Assembly: GCA_025980355.1 (NCBI GenBank)
Contig: JAICXR010000006.1
Location: forward strand, 1 to 20,325
DNA: 20,325 bases
DNA from: Chloroflexota bacterium
GTDB taxonomy: Bacteria > Chloroflexota > UBA4733
Reading direction: 5' to 3'
Shown: positions 1 through 6,339 of the stretch, one piece after another
How the letters are laid out: the number at the start of each line of letters is the position of its first letter
Numbering within the stretch: the stretch's first letter is position 1
The notes under the pieces: model-generated
Database searches by the model: none
The model's input: the letters and a program-made list of their open reading frames with translations, nothing else
Told to the model about the DNA's origin: nothing
Program-made: the position numbers and the translations under genes

Positions 1-27
1 AACTACCGGATCATTAACGTCGATTGA
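1..27 (+). CDS. Possible C-terminal tail of a gene truncated by the window edge
   Basis: Reading from base 1 gives an open stretch of eight codons, NYRIINVD, followed by TGA at 25-27. It could be the last residues of a plus-strand gene that lies to the left. Eight codons cannot prove coding. The only other support is that a gene ending here would leave just 7 bases before the inverted-repeat element at 35-152, and such elements often sit between gene ends. The product cannot be named. Confidence 0.25.
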   Translation, partial: NYRIINVD

Positions 28-34
28 GGCACAA

Positions 35-152
35 GTTACCCGGCGACTGAATTGGCGGGGCAACAATTGAAAGTCCCCCAGCGCGGACTGGGACCCAACC
101 CCCAAAGGCGGGTTTAGCAAACGGTTGCCCGCGACTTCAGTCGCCGGGTAAC
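35..152. repeat. REPIN/MITE-like palindromic element with 17-bp perfect terminal inverted repeats
   Basis: GTTACCCGGCGACTGAA at 35-51 is matched exactly in inverse orientation by TTCAGTCGCCGGGTAAC at 136-152. The match continues imperfectly inward for another dozen or so bases (GGCGGGGCAAC on the left against GTTGCCCGC on the right). The right end is itself a small hairpin, GCGACT-TC-AGTCGC; the left end has lost that symmetry. The 84-bp interior holds further short complementary arms, CCCAG/CTGGG near 78-94 and AACCC/GGGTT near 99-116. The element has no coding potential and ends 2 bp before the isomerase stop codon, so it may also act as a bidirectional transcription stop. It resembles paired inverted REP sequences (REPINs) or a MITE. 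No clear target-site duplication is visible and no second copy occurs in this window. Confidence 0.75.
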
Positions 153-154
153 GC

Positions 155-967
155 CTACGCCGCCGCGGCGGTGATATAGCGCAGGATCAGGTCGCGGGAC
201 TTGGCAATCCCTTCGTATTCGTCGCCTTCGCCCTCGTACTCGATCGACAGCGGCCCCTGGTAGCCGCTCTGCGCGACCAAGCGCATGCAGAGGTCGTAGT
301 CGTAGGCGGTTTGCTCCCCCCGCTCGTCGAAGTCCAGCGTCTTGGCATGCACGACGGCGGCCATGGGCAGCATCGTCTGCAGGCCCTCGTAGCGCGTCGT
401 CGGGTCGAAGTTGCCGAAGTCGGGGAGCAGGCGGAACCAGTTGCTGTTCACGCCCTGAACGATCTTGGCGATGTTGCCGGGGTCGGCGGAGATGCCGCCG
501 TGGTTCTCCATCAGGATCTTGCAGTTGATCATCTTGCCGTAGGAGACCAGGGTGCGGTAGCTGTTGATGGTGATCTGCAGGTCGAACTGGCCTTCGGGCT
601 GCCGGCCGCTGTTCACGCGCACCGCCGGGATGCCGATATAGGCGGCGGCGTCGATCCAGCGCATAATCAGGCGGATATCCGCCTCCCGCTTCACGGGGTC
701 CAGCTCCGAGATGTTGCCGACATCGATCGGCATGGTGATCGCCCGCACGTTGTAGCGACCGAGGGCCGCCTTGATCGTGTCGAGGTACCGGTATTTATAG
801 GAATCCAGGTGGACCTGGCACAGTTCCACCTGGCCGATGTCGTAGCGCTCGCGCGCAACGCGGATGAAGTCGGGCAAGGAGATCGGCGTCTCCGCCGGCG
901 CCTTCCCCCGCGCCGGCAGATGGCGATGTAAGCTCCAGCTACACAAGGCAAGGGTCGATGCCACCAC
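155..967 (-). CDS. TIM-barrel sugar (phosphate) isomerase/epimerase, xylose-isomerase-like family
   Basis: This 270-residue protein has the features of the AP-endonuclease-2/xylose-isomerase-like TIM-barrel family, whose members isomerise or epimerise sugars with a divalent metal. Likely metal ligands lie in the usual order: the Glu of ILMENHGG, the Asp of LLPDFGNF, the His of VVHAKTLDF and the Glu of LSIEYEGEG near the C-terminus. No signal peptide is seen, so it is probably cytoplasmic. The start is GTG at 965-967 or the adjacent GTG at 962-964. GGAGG at 970-974 (read on the minus strand) is better spaced for the second. It lies downstream of rhamnulokinase on the same strand, but a 105-bp gap with a good promoter suggests separate control. 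The substrate cannot be read from sequence; a rhamnose-, inositol- or keto-sugar-related substrate is inferred from neighbours only. Confidence 0.85.
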   Translation of the reverse strand: MVASTLALCSWSLHRHLPARGKAPAETPISLPDFIRVARERYDIGQVELCQVHLDSYKYRYLDTIKAALGRYNVRAITMPIDVGNISELDPVKREADIRLIMRWIDAAAYIGIPAVRVNSGRQPEGQFDLQITINSYRTLVSYGKMINCKILMENHGGISADPGNIAKIVQGVNSNWFRLLPDFGNFDPTTRYEGLQTMLPMAAVVHAKTLDFDERGEQTAYDYDLCMRLVAQSGYQGPLSIEYEGEGDEYEGIAKSRDLILRYITAAAA

Positions 968-980
968 GTCCTCCAGGCCG

Positions 981-998
981 CGCCCCGCTCGCGGGGCG
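981..998 (-). other. GC-rich hairpin in the 5' leader of the isomerase gene
   Basis: CGCCCCG at 981-987 pairs with CGGGGCG at 992-998 around the 4-base loop CTCG, giving a 7-bp all-GC stem. On the minus-strand transcript it sits between the predicted promoter (1027-1056) and the Shine-Dalgarno GGAGG (970-974), ending 6 bases before that GGAGG. There is no U tract, so it is not a standard terminator. It may limit or protect the leader RNA. Confidence 0.55.
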
Positions 999-1017
999 GA
1001 TTTCCTATCCCGTCCAG

Positions 1018-1066
1018 ATCATCACGATAGTACGGAGCGGCCTGCCAGCGTGTCAAATCATCACGA
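1018..1066. promoter_or_regulatory. 10-bp direct repeat bracketing the isomerase promoter (candidate operator pair)
   Basis: ATCATCACGA occurs at 1018-1027 and again at 1057-1066, a period of 39 bp. On the minus strand the upstream copy directly abuts the -35 hexamer at 1051-1056. The downstream copy overlaps the last base of the -10 hexamer at 1027-1032 and covers the expected transcription start. A direct repeat placed exactly around a core promoter is typical of a regulator binding two tandem sites, but the regulator is unknown. Confidence 0.5.
1027..1056 (-). promoter_or_regulatory. Sigma70-type promoter for the isomerase gene
   Basis: On the minus strand TTGACA (1056-1051, a perfect -35) is followed after 18 bp by TACTAT (1032-1027, four of six matches to TATAAT). 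Transcription would begin near 1020, giving a leader of about 50 bases that holds the hairpin at 981-998. The promoter lies entirely between the rhaB stop codon and the isomerase start. Confidence 0.6.
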
Positions 1067-1072
1067 CCGCGA

Positions 1073-2581
1073 TCAGCCGGGCGGCGTCGACAGGGATTGG
1101 AAGCGGGCGAAGGCGTCGTCCCATCGGGCGGCGTGGGCGGGCTGCGGATCATACTGGCGGACGTCCACGGAGGCGGCAACCGCGCGGCGACCGGTCGCCA
1201 GGTCGGACAGAGCACCGGCGGCGATCGCCTGGACCAGGATGTTGCCGAGGGCGGTCGCTTCGGCGGGGCCGGCCACGACCGGCCTGCCGCAGGCGTCGGC
1301 GGTGAACTGGCAGAGCATCTGGTGGCGGCTGCCGCCGCCGACGACGCGAATCGTCGCGATGCGCCGGCCGGCCAGGCGCTCCAGGGTGTCCAGGACCGCG
1401 CGATATTTCAGGGCCACGCTCTCCAGGCAACAGCGCACGACGGCGCCCACGGTCTGCGGCTCCGGTTCGCCGCACAGCCGGCAGCGGGCGCGAATGGCGG
1501 ACGGCATGTCGGTCGGGTGCAAGAACTCGGCGGCATCGGGGTCGACCAGGCTCTGCAGCGGCGCGGCCATCCCGGCCAGCGCCGACAGCTCGTCCCAGGA
1601 GTGGGCGTGGCCTTCCTGCTGCCACCGGCGTTGGCACTCCTGGAGCAGCCAGAGCCCGGTGACGTTCTTGAGCAGGCGGACGGTGCCGTAGACGCCGCCC
1701 TCGTTGGTGACGTTGCTTTGGCGGGCGGCGGCGTTGACGATCGGTGCGCCGAGTTCCAGCCCGACGAGGCTCCAGGTGCCGCTGCTGATATAGGCGCTGC
1801 GCTCGTCCAGGCCCGGGATGGCGGCGACGGCGCTCGCCGTGTCGTGCGTCCCCGGGGCAAAGACCGGGACTGGGCCGCCCAACCCGGCGGCCTCGGCGAC
1901 ATCCGGCAACAGTTCTCCCGGTTGGGTCCCGGCGTCGATGAGCGGCGGCAAGAGGCCGCTCGGCAGGTCGAGTTGCTCGAGCAGGTCGCCCGCCCAGGTG
2001 CGGCTGTGGCAGTCGAGGAACTGGGTCGTCGTCGCATTGGTATATTCCGCGACCTTGCGGCCGGTCAGCCAGTAGCCGAGCAAGTCGGGCATGAGCAGCA
2101 GCGTCTCGGCGGCGGCCAGCTGCGGGTCGTTCGTGTCCCGCATGCTCGCCAGCTGGTAGAGCGTGTTGAAGGGGAGGAGCTGGATGCCCGTGCGCGCGAA
2201 GACCTCCGGCCAGGGCAGGCGGGCGAACACCAGCTCCGGCACGCCGTCGGTCCGCCGGTCGCGATAATGGTAGGGGTTGCCGAGCAGGTTGCCGTGCCCG
2301 TCCAGGAGGCCGAAGTCGACGGCCCAGCTATCGATACCGATGCCGGCGAGCGGCGCGTCGTATTCCGCGGCGTAGCGGGCGAGGCCGACCTGGACCTCCT
2401 GCCAGAGGCGCAGCACGTCCCAATGCAGGTGACCGAGGACGCTCACGCCCCCATTGGGGAAGCGGTGCAGCTCCCGCAAGGCGAAGCGCGTGCCGTCCCA
2501 GCGACCGAGCAGCACCCGTCCGCTGGAAGCGCCAAGGTCCACCGCCAGAAAGTTCGCGGTGTCCTCCATGGTGGATGGCAT
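1073..2581 (-). CDS. rhaB: Rhamnulokinase (FGGY carbohydrate kinase)
   Basis: The 502-residue length and motifs fit RhaB, which phosphorylates L-rhamnulose with ATP to L-rhamnulose 1-phosphate in the cytoplasm. The N-terminal actin-like domain has the phosphate-1 loop DLGASSGRVLLG and the substrate segment GIDSWAVDFGLLD followed by HYRDRRTDG. The second domain has APGTHDTASAVAAIPG, YISSGTWSLVGLE, NEGGVYGTVRLLKNVTGLW and the adenosine-binding VVGGGSRHQMLCQFTADA. The SSGTWS plus N-E-G-G-x-x-G-T-x-R-x-L-K-N signature separates rhamnulokinases from xylulo- and glycerol kinases. The ATG at 2579-2581 is preceded by AGGAGG at 6-bp spacing; an internal Met four codons on is less well placed. It diverges from plsY across 77 bp. 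No rhamnose isomerase or aldolase gene is recognisable here, unless the adjacent TIM-barrel gene does the isomerase step. Confidence 0.92.
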   Translation of the reverse strand: MPSTMEDTANFLAVDLGASSGRVLLGRWDGTRFALRELHRFPNGGVSVLGHLHWDVLRLWQEVQVGLARYAAEYDAPLAGIGIDSWAVDFGLLDGHGNLLGNPYHYRDRRTDGVPELVFARLPWPEVFARTGIQLLPFNTLYQLASMRDTNDPQLAAAETLLLMPDLLGYWLTGRKVAEYTNATTTQFLDCHSRTWAGDLLEQLDLPSGLLPPLIDAGTQPGELLPDVAEAAGLGGPVPVFAPGTHDTASAVAAIPGLDERSAYISSGTWSLVGLELGAPIVNAAARQSNVTNEGGVYGTVRLLKNVTGLWLLQECQRRWQQEGHAHSWDELSALAGMAAPLQSLVDPDAAEFLHPTDMPSAIRARCRLCGEPEPQTVGAVVRCCLESVALKYRAVLDTLERLAGRRIATIRVVGGGSRHQMLCQFTADACGRPVVAGPAEATALGNILVQAIAAGALSDLATGRRAVAASVDVRQYDPQPAHAARWDDAFARFQSLSTPPG

Positions 2582-2616
2582 CCCTTCCCTCCTCTCCCGG
2601 AGCGTTCAGCCCGCTA

Positions 2617-2625
2617 TGGTATAGT
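2617..2625 (+). promoter_or_regulatory. Extended -10 promoter for the plsY-aroKB-nudix operon
   Basis: TGG followed directly by TATAGT (2620-2625) forms an extended -10 element with five of six matches. No good -35 hexamer is present, as is usual for extended -10 promoters. Transcription would start near 2632, leaving about 27 bases before the plsY ATG. Its complement ACTATACC could also contribute a weak -10 for the divergent rhaB. Confidence 0.5.
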
Positions 2626-2658
2626 GCCCTCGATTCGCAGCGCCAGGAGGGCCTTCGG

Positions 2659-3315
2659 ATGCTGGTGGGCCGCGTCATCGTCGCCGTTGTGGTCGGGTAT
2701 TTGCTGGGGTCCATCCCTTTTGGCGCGCTCGTTGGCCGCCTGTACCGAGGGGTCGACATCCGCCGTTATGGCAGCGGGCGCACCGGCGCCACGAACGTGC
2801 TGCGTACGCTCGGCCCCGGTGCGGCGGCCTGTGTCGTGGCGGGCGACACGGCCAAGGGTGCCTGCGCCGTCTTCGTCGCCACGCTCCTCCTGGCATCGGC
2901 GGATCCCACCGCCCTGCACGTGGCGGAGGCGCTCGCCGGGGTGGCGGCCATCGCCGGCCACAACTGGTCGGCGTTCATGCAGTTTAGCGGCGGGCGGGGC
3001 GTGCTGGTGGCCGGTGGGGCGTTGTTGGTGCTTTTCTGGCCGGCGATGGTGCCTTGCGTGATCTCTGCCGCGGTGGTGATCGCCCTCTCGCGCTTCGTCT
3101 CCCTTGGCTCCCTGGTGAGCGTGGTCGTTGCCGCCCTGGGCATCCTGATCGGCATCGCCCTGGCCCAGGCGCCCCGGCCGGATGCCGCTTTCGCGCTCGT
3201 CGGGGCGGCGGTGATCATTATTCAGCACCGGGACAATATTGAGCGCCTGCGGGCCGGCACCGAACGGAAGCTCGGGCAACGGGTAAGCGTGCCGCCGCCG
3301 CAAGGCGCGGTCTGA
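2659..3315 (+). CDS. plsY: Glycerol-3-phosphate acyltransferase PlsY
   Basis: PlsY is an inner-membrane enzyme that transfers the acyl group of acyl-phosphate to glycerol 3-phosphate, the first step of phospholipid synthesis. The 218-residue protein is strongly hydrophobic, with about five membrane segments and all three family motifs. Near residues 14-19 is GSIPFG. The glycine-rich loop GSGRTGATNVLRTLG follows at about 36-50. GHNWSAFMQFSGGRGV lies near 99-114, and the C-terminus has HRDNIERLRAGTERKLG. I chose ATG 2659 because AGGAGG at 2645-2650 lies 8 bases before it and the hydrophobic N-terminus begins there; an upstream ATG at 2575 would add 28 unrelated residues and overlap rhaB. The gene is 7 bp from aroKB, so the two are very likely co-transcribed. 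Confidence 0.95.
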   Translation: MLVGRVIVAVVVGYLLGSIPFGALVGRLYRGVDIRRYGSGRTGATNVLRTLGPGAAACVVAGDTAKGACAVFVATLLLASADPTALHVAEALAGVAAIAGHNWSAFMQFSGGRGVLVAGGALLVLFWPAMVPCVISAAVVIALSRFVSLGSLVSVVVAALGILIGIALAQAPRPDAAFALVGAAVIIIQHRDNIERLRAGTERKLGQRVSVPPPQGAV

Positions 3316-3322
3316 GCCGGGT

Positions 3323-4972
3323 ATGCCGGCGGAACACATCATCCTCGTCGGCCTCAGCGGCAGCGGCAAGAGCACCGTTGGGCGGCTGCTCGCCCGCCAG
3401 CTGGGCCTTCCCTTCGTAGACACGGACGACGCCCTGGCCCGGCGGGCCGGCCGCTCGATCCCCCAGATCTTTGCCGCGGAGGGTGAGCAGCACTTCCGAG
3501 CGTTAGAGATGGCGGCGGTGCGGGATGCCCTGCGCGGACCGCCGGCGGTCGTCAGCCTGGGCGGCGGAGCCTTGCTCGCCGCGGAAACGCGCATCCGCTG
3601 CGCCCAGCACTGCGTGGTCTGGCTGGATGCCGCCCCGTCCGTGCTGGCGTCCCGGGTGGCGCCCCGGGGCAACGCACAGAGCCGGCCGCTCCTGGCGGGG
3701 ACCGACCCGGCCGAGCGCCTCGCGGATCTGCTGGCGCAACGCCGCCCGTACTACGCCCAGGCCCACCTGCGGCTGGATGCCTCGCCGCCGGCCGACGAGG
3801 TCGTCCGCGCCGCCCGGCGGGCCTTAGCCCGCTTCGTCGCCCCGGTGCGGCAGACGCTCACGATCCCGACCAGCGCCACCCCCCAGCGCCAGAGCTATGA
3901 CGTGGTCACCGGTCGGGGAATCCTGACGCAACTCGGCCCGATGGTGCGCGAACGGTTGGCGGCGCGGCGCGTCTTCGTCGTCTCCAACAGCGTCGTCTGG
4001 CCGTTGGCGGGCGGACTGCTGGAGGAGGCGCTCGGCGGGGACGTCGCCATCGCCGCGGTCCGGCAGGCGCCGGACGGGGAAACGACCAAAACGGTGGCGC
4101 ACGCGGAGCAGTTGTGGACCTGGCTGGCGGAACAGGGCGCCGAACGGCGGGACCCGGTCATTGCCTTCGGCGGCGGTGTGACGGGCGATCTCACGGGATT
4201 CGTCGCCGCCTGCTATTTGCGCGGCGTGCCCTTCGTGCAGATCCCAACGACCTTGCTCGCCCAGGTCGACAGCAGCATTGGCGGCAAGGTCGCCGTCGAC
4301 CACGCGCTGGCCAAGAACATGATCGGCGCCTTCAAGGCGCCGGAGCTGGTCGTCGTCGACACGGCGCTCCTGGCCAGTTTGCCGCCGGAGCAGGTGGCAG
4401 CCGGCTGGGCGGAAGTGCTGAAGCACGGCGTGATCCTGGACGCCGGGCTCTTCGGCTTGATGGAGGACCAGGCGGAGCAGTTGAACGACCTGGCGCCGCA
4501 GCTCACCCTGGACGTCGTGCGGCGCAGCCTCGCCATCAAGGCGCGGGTGGTGGAGGAGGACGAGTTCGAGCAGGGCACGCGCATGCTGCTGAATTACGGC
4601 CACACGCTGGGTCAGGCCATCGAAGCGGCGACCGGCTACCGGCGCTACCTGCACGGCCACGCGGTCAGCCTCGGCATGGTCGCGGCCGGCTGGATCGCGG
4701 TGCAACTGGGATTGTTACCGGAGCCGGACTTACGGCGGATCGAAGGCGTCTTACCGCGGCTGCGCCTGCCCGTGCGCCTTTCCGGCGTGGATCCGGAGGC
4801 GGTACTCGCCGCCATGCAGCGCGACAAGAAGGTACGGCAGGGGCGCAATATCTGGGTGCTGCCCCGCCGGATCGGTGAGGCGATGCGCACGGCGGAGGTG
4901 CCGGAGGCGCTTGCGGCGCGGGCCCTCACCTACCTCGGAAGGGCCGGCGAAGCCGCGCCGGTGCCACGATGA
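3323..4972 (+). CDS. aroKB: Bifunctional shikimate kinase / 3-dehydroquinate synthase fusion
   Basis: One 549-residue frame carries two aromatic-pathway enzymes. Residues 1 to about 170 are shikimate kinase: P-loop GLSGSGKS at 10-17, VDTDD at 32-36 for shikimate/Mg, and the GGGALL turn. Residues about 185-549 are 3-dehydroquinate synthase. It shows DGETTK, the NAD-binding FGGGVTGDLTGFVAACYLRG, IPTTLLAQVDSSIGGKVAVD, the zinc-ligand region AGWAEVLKHG, and NYGHTLGQAIE followed by HGHAVSLGM, then RDKKVRQG. Dehydroquinate synthase is step 2 and shikimate kinase step 5 of chorismate synthesis, so the fused domains are not consecutive steps. Similar AroK-AroB fusions are known, for example in Thermotoga. 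No frameshift is visible and both active sites look intact. The start is ATG 3323, 7 bp after the plsY stop, with only a weak ribosome site. Confidence 0.95.
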   Translation: MPAEHIILVGLSGSGKSTVGRLLARQLGLPFVDTDDALARRAGRSIPQIFAAEGEQHFRALEMAAVRDALRGPPAVVSLGGGALLAAETRIRCAQHCVVWLDAAPSVLASRVAPRGNAQSRPLLAGTDPAERLADLLAQRRPYYAQAHLRLDASPPADEVVRAARRALARFVAPVRQTLTIPTSATPQRQSYDVVTGRGILTQLGPMVRERLAARRVFVVSNSVVWPLAGGLLEEALGGDVAIAAVRQAPDGETTKTVAHAEQLWTWLAEQGAERRDPVIAFGGGVTGDLTGFVAACYLRGVPFVQIPTTLLAQVDSSIGGKVAVDHALAKNMIGAFKAPELVVVDTALLASLPPEQVAAGWAEVLKHGVILDAGLFGLMEDQAEQLNDLAPQLTLDVVRRSLAIKARVVEEDEFEQGTRMLLNYGHTLGQAIEAATGYRRYLHGHAVSLGMVAAGWIAVQLGLLPEPDLRRIEGVLPRLRLPVRLSGVDPEAVLAAMQRDKKVRQGRNIWVLPRRIGEAMRTAEVPEALAARALTYLGRAGEAAPVPR

Positions 4973-5406
4973 GCGCCGCGCCCCGTTTCCGGATCGGCGT
5001 CTTCGCGGTGGTCCACCGGGACGGCCGCGTGCTGTTGGCGCGCCGCCGCGACAGCGGCTGGTGGAACCTGCCCGGCGGCGGCCTGGAACGCGGCGAGACG
5101 GTGGATGAAGGCGCGGTGCGGGAAGTCCTCGAGGAAACGGAACTGCTGGTGGCGGTAGAACGCCTGATCGGCGTCTACTCCAAGCCCCAGGCGGAAGAGG
5201 TGGTGCTGACGTTCTCTTGCCGGGTCATCGGCGGCACCCTCGCGGAGACCGACGAGTCCACGGAGTTCGGCTGGTGGCCGCCGGACCAGTTACCGGAGCG
5301 CACCCTGCCGAAGCACGCCGAACGGGTGCAGGATTGGGTGGCCGGAGCGAGCACGGCGCTGATCAAGGCCCAACGCAGCCCTTCGCTGCGCGAGGACGGC
5401 CGCTAA
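4969..5406 (+). CDS. NUDIX hydrolase (small MutT-like)
   Basis: This 145-residue protein contains a Nudix box at residues 37-59: G37, E43, R51-E52 and E55-E56 are in the canonical G-x5-E-x7-R-E-U-x-E-E spacing. The usual Gly two positions after the double Glu is E58. NUDIX enzymes split nucleoside diphosphates linked to another group; the substrate cannot be told from sequence. The flanking strand RIGVFAVVHRDGRVLLARR and the tail EFGWWPPDQLPE are typical of the fold. Its ATG overlaps the aroKB stop codon (ATGA at 4969-4972), which points to translational coupling and places it as the third gene of the plsY-aroKB operon. Confidence 0.92.
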   Translation: MSAAPRFRIGVFAVVHRDGRVLLARRRDSGWWNLPGGGLERGETVDEGAVREVLEETELLVAVERLIGVYSKPQAEEVVLTFSCRVIGGTLAETDESTEFGWWPPDQLPERTLPKHAERVQDWVAGASTALIKAQRSPSLREDGR

Positions 5407-5467
5407 CCTCGCCAGCCGGTCGGCCGCGCGGCGGGGAACCCCCTTCCCAACAAGCTGGGGAGAGACG

Positions 5468-5524
5468 TTGACAGACCCGTCGATGTAGCTCAACGCTTGA
5501 CAACCATGCCTAACGCCGTACGCT
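5468..5524 (+). promoter_or_regulatory. Candidate promoter region with two TTGACA boxes upstream of the Tat-protein gene
   Basis: The 351 bases between the NUDIX stop and the Tat-protein start hold two perfect TTGACA hexamers, at 5468-5473 and 5497-5502, 29 bp apart. The second is followed after 16 bp by TACGCT (5519-5524), a weak -10 with three of six matches. The first has no credible -10 at normal spacing. Transcription from the second would start near 5531 and give a leader of roughly 225 bases that contains the small ORF at 5602-5691. A short weak stem (5443-5448 with 5457-5462) lies just upstream. Nothing else is recognised in this gap. Confidence 0.35.
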
Positions 5525-5601
5525 AACGGATGATCGCCGCTTCCATCGAATTGCAGCGATTGGAGCGACGTCGTGGGGGGTTCGTGATGGAGGAACAGCA
5601 G

Positions 5602-5691
5602 ATGAGCAACCAGGCGACCCGTCCGCCGCCCGCACGCCCAAGAGACCCTGTGGTCCTAGCGCCGTGGGCAGGCGACCGCCGTCCCCATTGA
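5602..5691 (+). CDS. Small ORF (29 aa), possible leader peptide of the Tat-protein gene
   Basis: ATG 5602 is preceded by GGAGGA (5589-5594) at an ideal 7-base spacing, one of the better ribosome sites in the window. The ORF encodes 29 residues rich in Pro and Arg (start MSNQATRPPPARPRD) and stops at TGA 5689-5691. It has no recognisable family. It lies in the long leader of the Tat-exported protein and in the same frame as that gene, separated from it by the single TGA and 66 bases. It may be a translated leader peptide, a real micro-protein, or the remnant of an older, longer N-terminus. An ATG at 5587 in the same frame is a less likely start. Confidence 0.4.
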   Translation: MSNQATRPPPARPRDPVVLAPWAGDRRPH

Positions 5692-5757
5692 GGACGGTTG
5701 TTCCGGTGTGACGATCTGCGCCCGGTGTCGGGCGCGTTGGAGATGGGGTTTACGCGG

Positions 5758-6261
5758 ATGAATGATCTGACTTCCGATGTTAACGAGATTCCGGCGTCCG
5801 GCCGGGATCTGCCGCGCCGTCACTTCCTGGCGATGACGGGCGCGGGTATCGCGTCGGCGGCCCTCGCGCTGGGGACGACGGGAGTGGCGTTCGCTGCCGG
5901 TACGTCTACCGGCAGTGCCACGGTGAGCGGTTCCCTGGGCGCGAATAGCGGCGGCTCCTTGGCGAACTATGTCATCGCCGCGCCGAGCGGCCAGGCGATC
6001 ACGCTCACCATGAACTACAGCCCGTTCGATTCGGAATCGGCCCATCGCGTCGGCTTCAACCTCTACCAGCAGGGCGCCAAGCTCTTCGGCGGCACCGGCA
6101 AGGCCACTGGCCTGCACGACCCGGCGAACACGACCACCATCACGGCCAAGGTCACGCCGAGCGCGACCGCCGGCGCGGCGTTGGTGCAGGTCTTCAACTA
6201 CGGCCAGGTGCCAATCGACTTCACCCTCGACGCCACGGGCGCGACGCTGACGGGAATGTAG
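5758..6261 (+). CDS. Tat-exported small beta-rich protein of unknown function
   Basis: The 167-residue product begins with a clear twin-arginine signal. The motif PRRHFLAM has the Arg pair at residues 20-21, followed by a moderately hydrophobic Ala/Gly segment and a probable cleavage after VAFA near residue 46. The mature part (about 120 residues) is Thr/Gly/Ser-rich with alternating hydrophobic strands: SGSLGANSGGS, YVIAAPSGQAITLTMNYSP, VGFNLYQQG, ALVQVFNYGQVPIDFTLDATG. This pattern suggests a beta-sandwich resembling bacterial pre-peptidase C-terminal domains, but no enzyme motif is visible. Export through Tat implies folding before secretion. I chose ATG 5758 because GGGG (5745-5748) lies upstream and it gives a normal Tat n-region; starts further upstream would add 5-20 residues. 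No partner gene is evident. Confidence 0.8.
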   Translation: MNDLTSDVNEIPASGRDLPRRHFLAMTGAGIASAALALGTTGVAFAAGTSTGSATVSGSLGANSGGSLANYVIAAPSGQAITLTMNYSPFDSESAHRVGFNLYQQGAKLFGGTGKATGLHDPANTTTITAKVTPSATAGAALVQVFNYGQVPIDFTLDATGATLTGM

Positions 6262-6294
6262 CGCCGGGCCGCGGCTGGGAGCTGAGAGTCACAA

Positions 6295-6317
6295 GGCCGC
6301 AGACCGCAGTCGCGGCC
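6295..6317. terminator. Candidate hairpin between two converging gene ends
   Basis: GGCCGC at 6295-6300 pairs with GCGGCC at 6312-6317 around an 11-base loop. It lies in the 78-bp gap between the stop of the Tat-protein gene (plus) and the stop of the receiver gene (minus), where a bidirectional terminator is expected. There is no U tract on either strand, so the call rests on position and GC stem only. Confidence 0.35.
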
Positions 6318-6339
6318 AAGTCGCCGTGAATAATCCGAG

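Noticed and set aside
1097..3061. 654-codon open frame on the plus strand across rhaB
   Set aside because: It runs antisense to a well-supported rhamnulokinase and gives a low-complexity Gly/Ala/Val/Arg protein with no motifs, as expected from high-GC third positions.
2614..3672. Long minus-strand frame opposite plsY and aroKB
   Set aside because: It is antisense to two genes with full family motifs; its Arg/Ala/His-rich translation has no recognisable domain.
3824..4705. 293-codon minus-strand frame opposite the dehydroquinate synthase domain
   Set aside because: It is antisense to conserved catalytic motifs and has biased composition without motifs.
5468..5473. First TTGACA as an independent promoter
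   Set aside because: The bases at 16-18 bp downstream have no resemblance to a -10; kept only as part of the twin-box observation.
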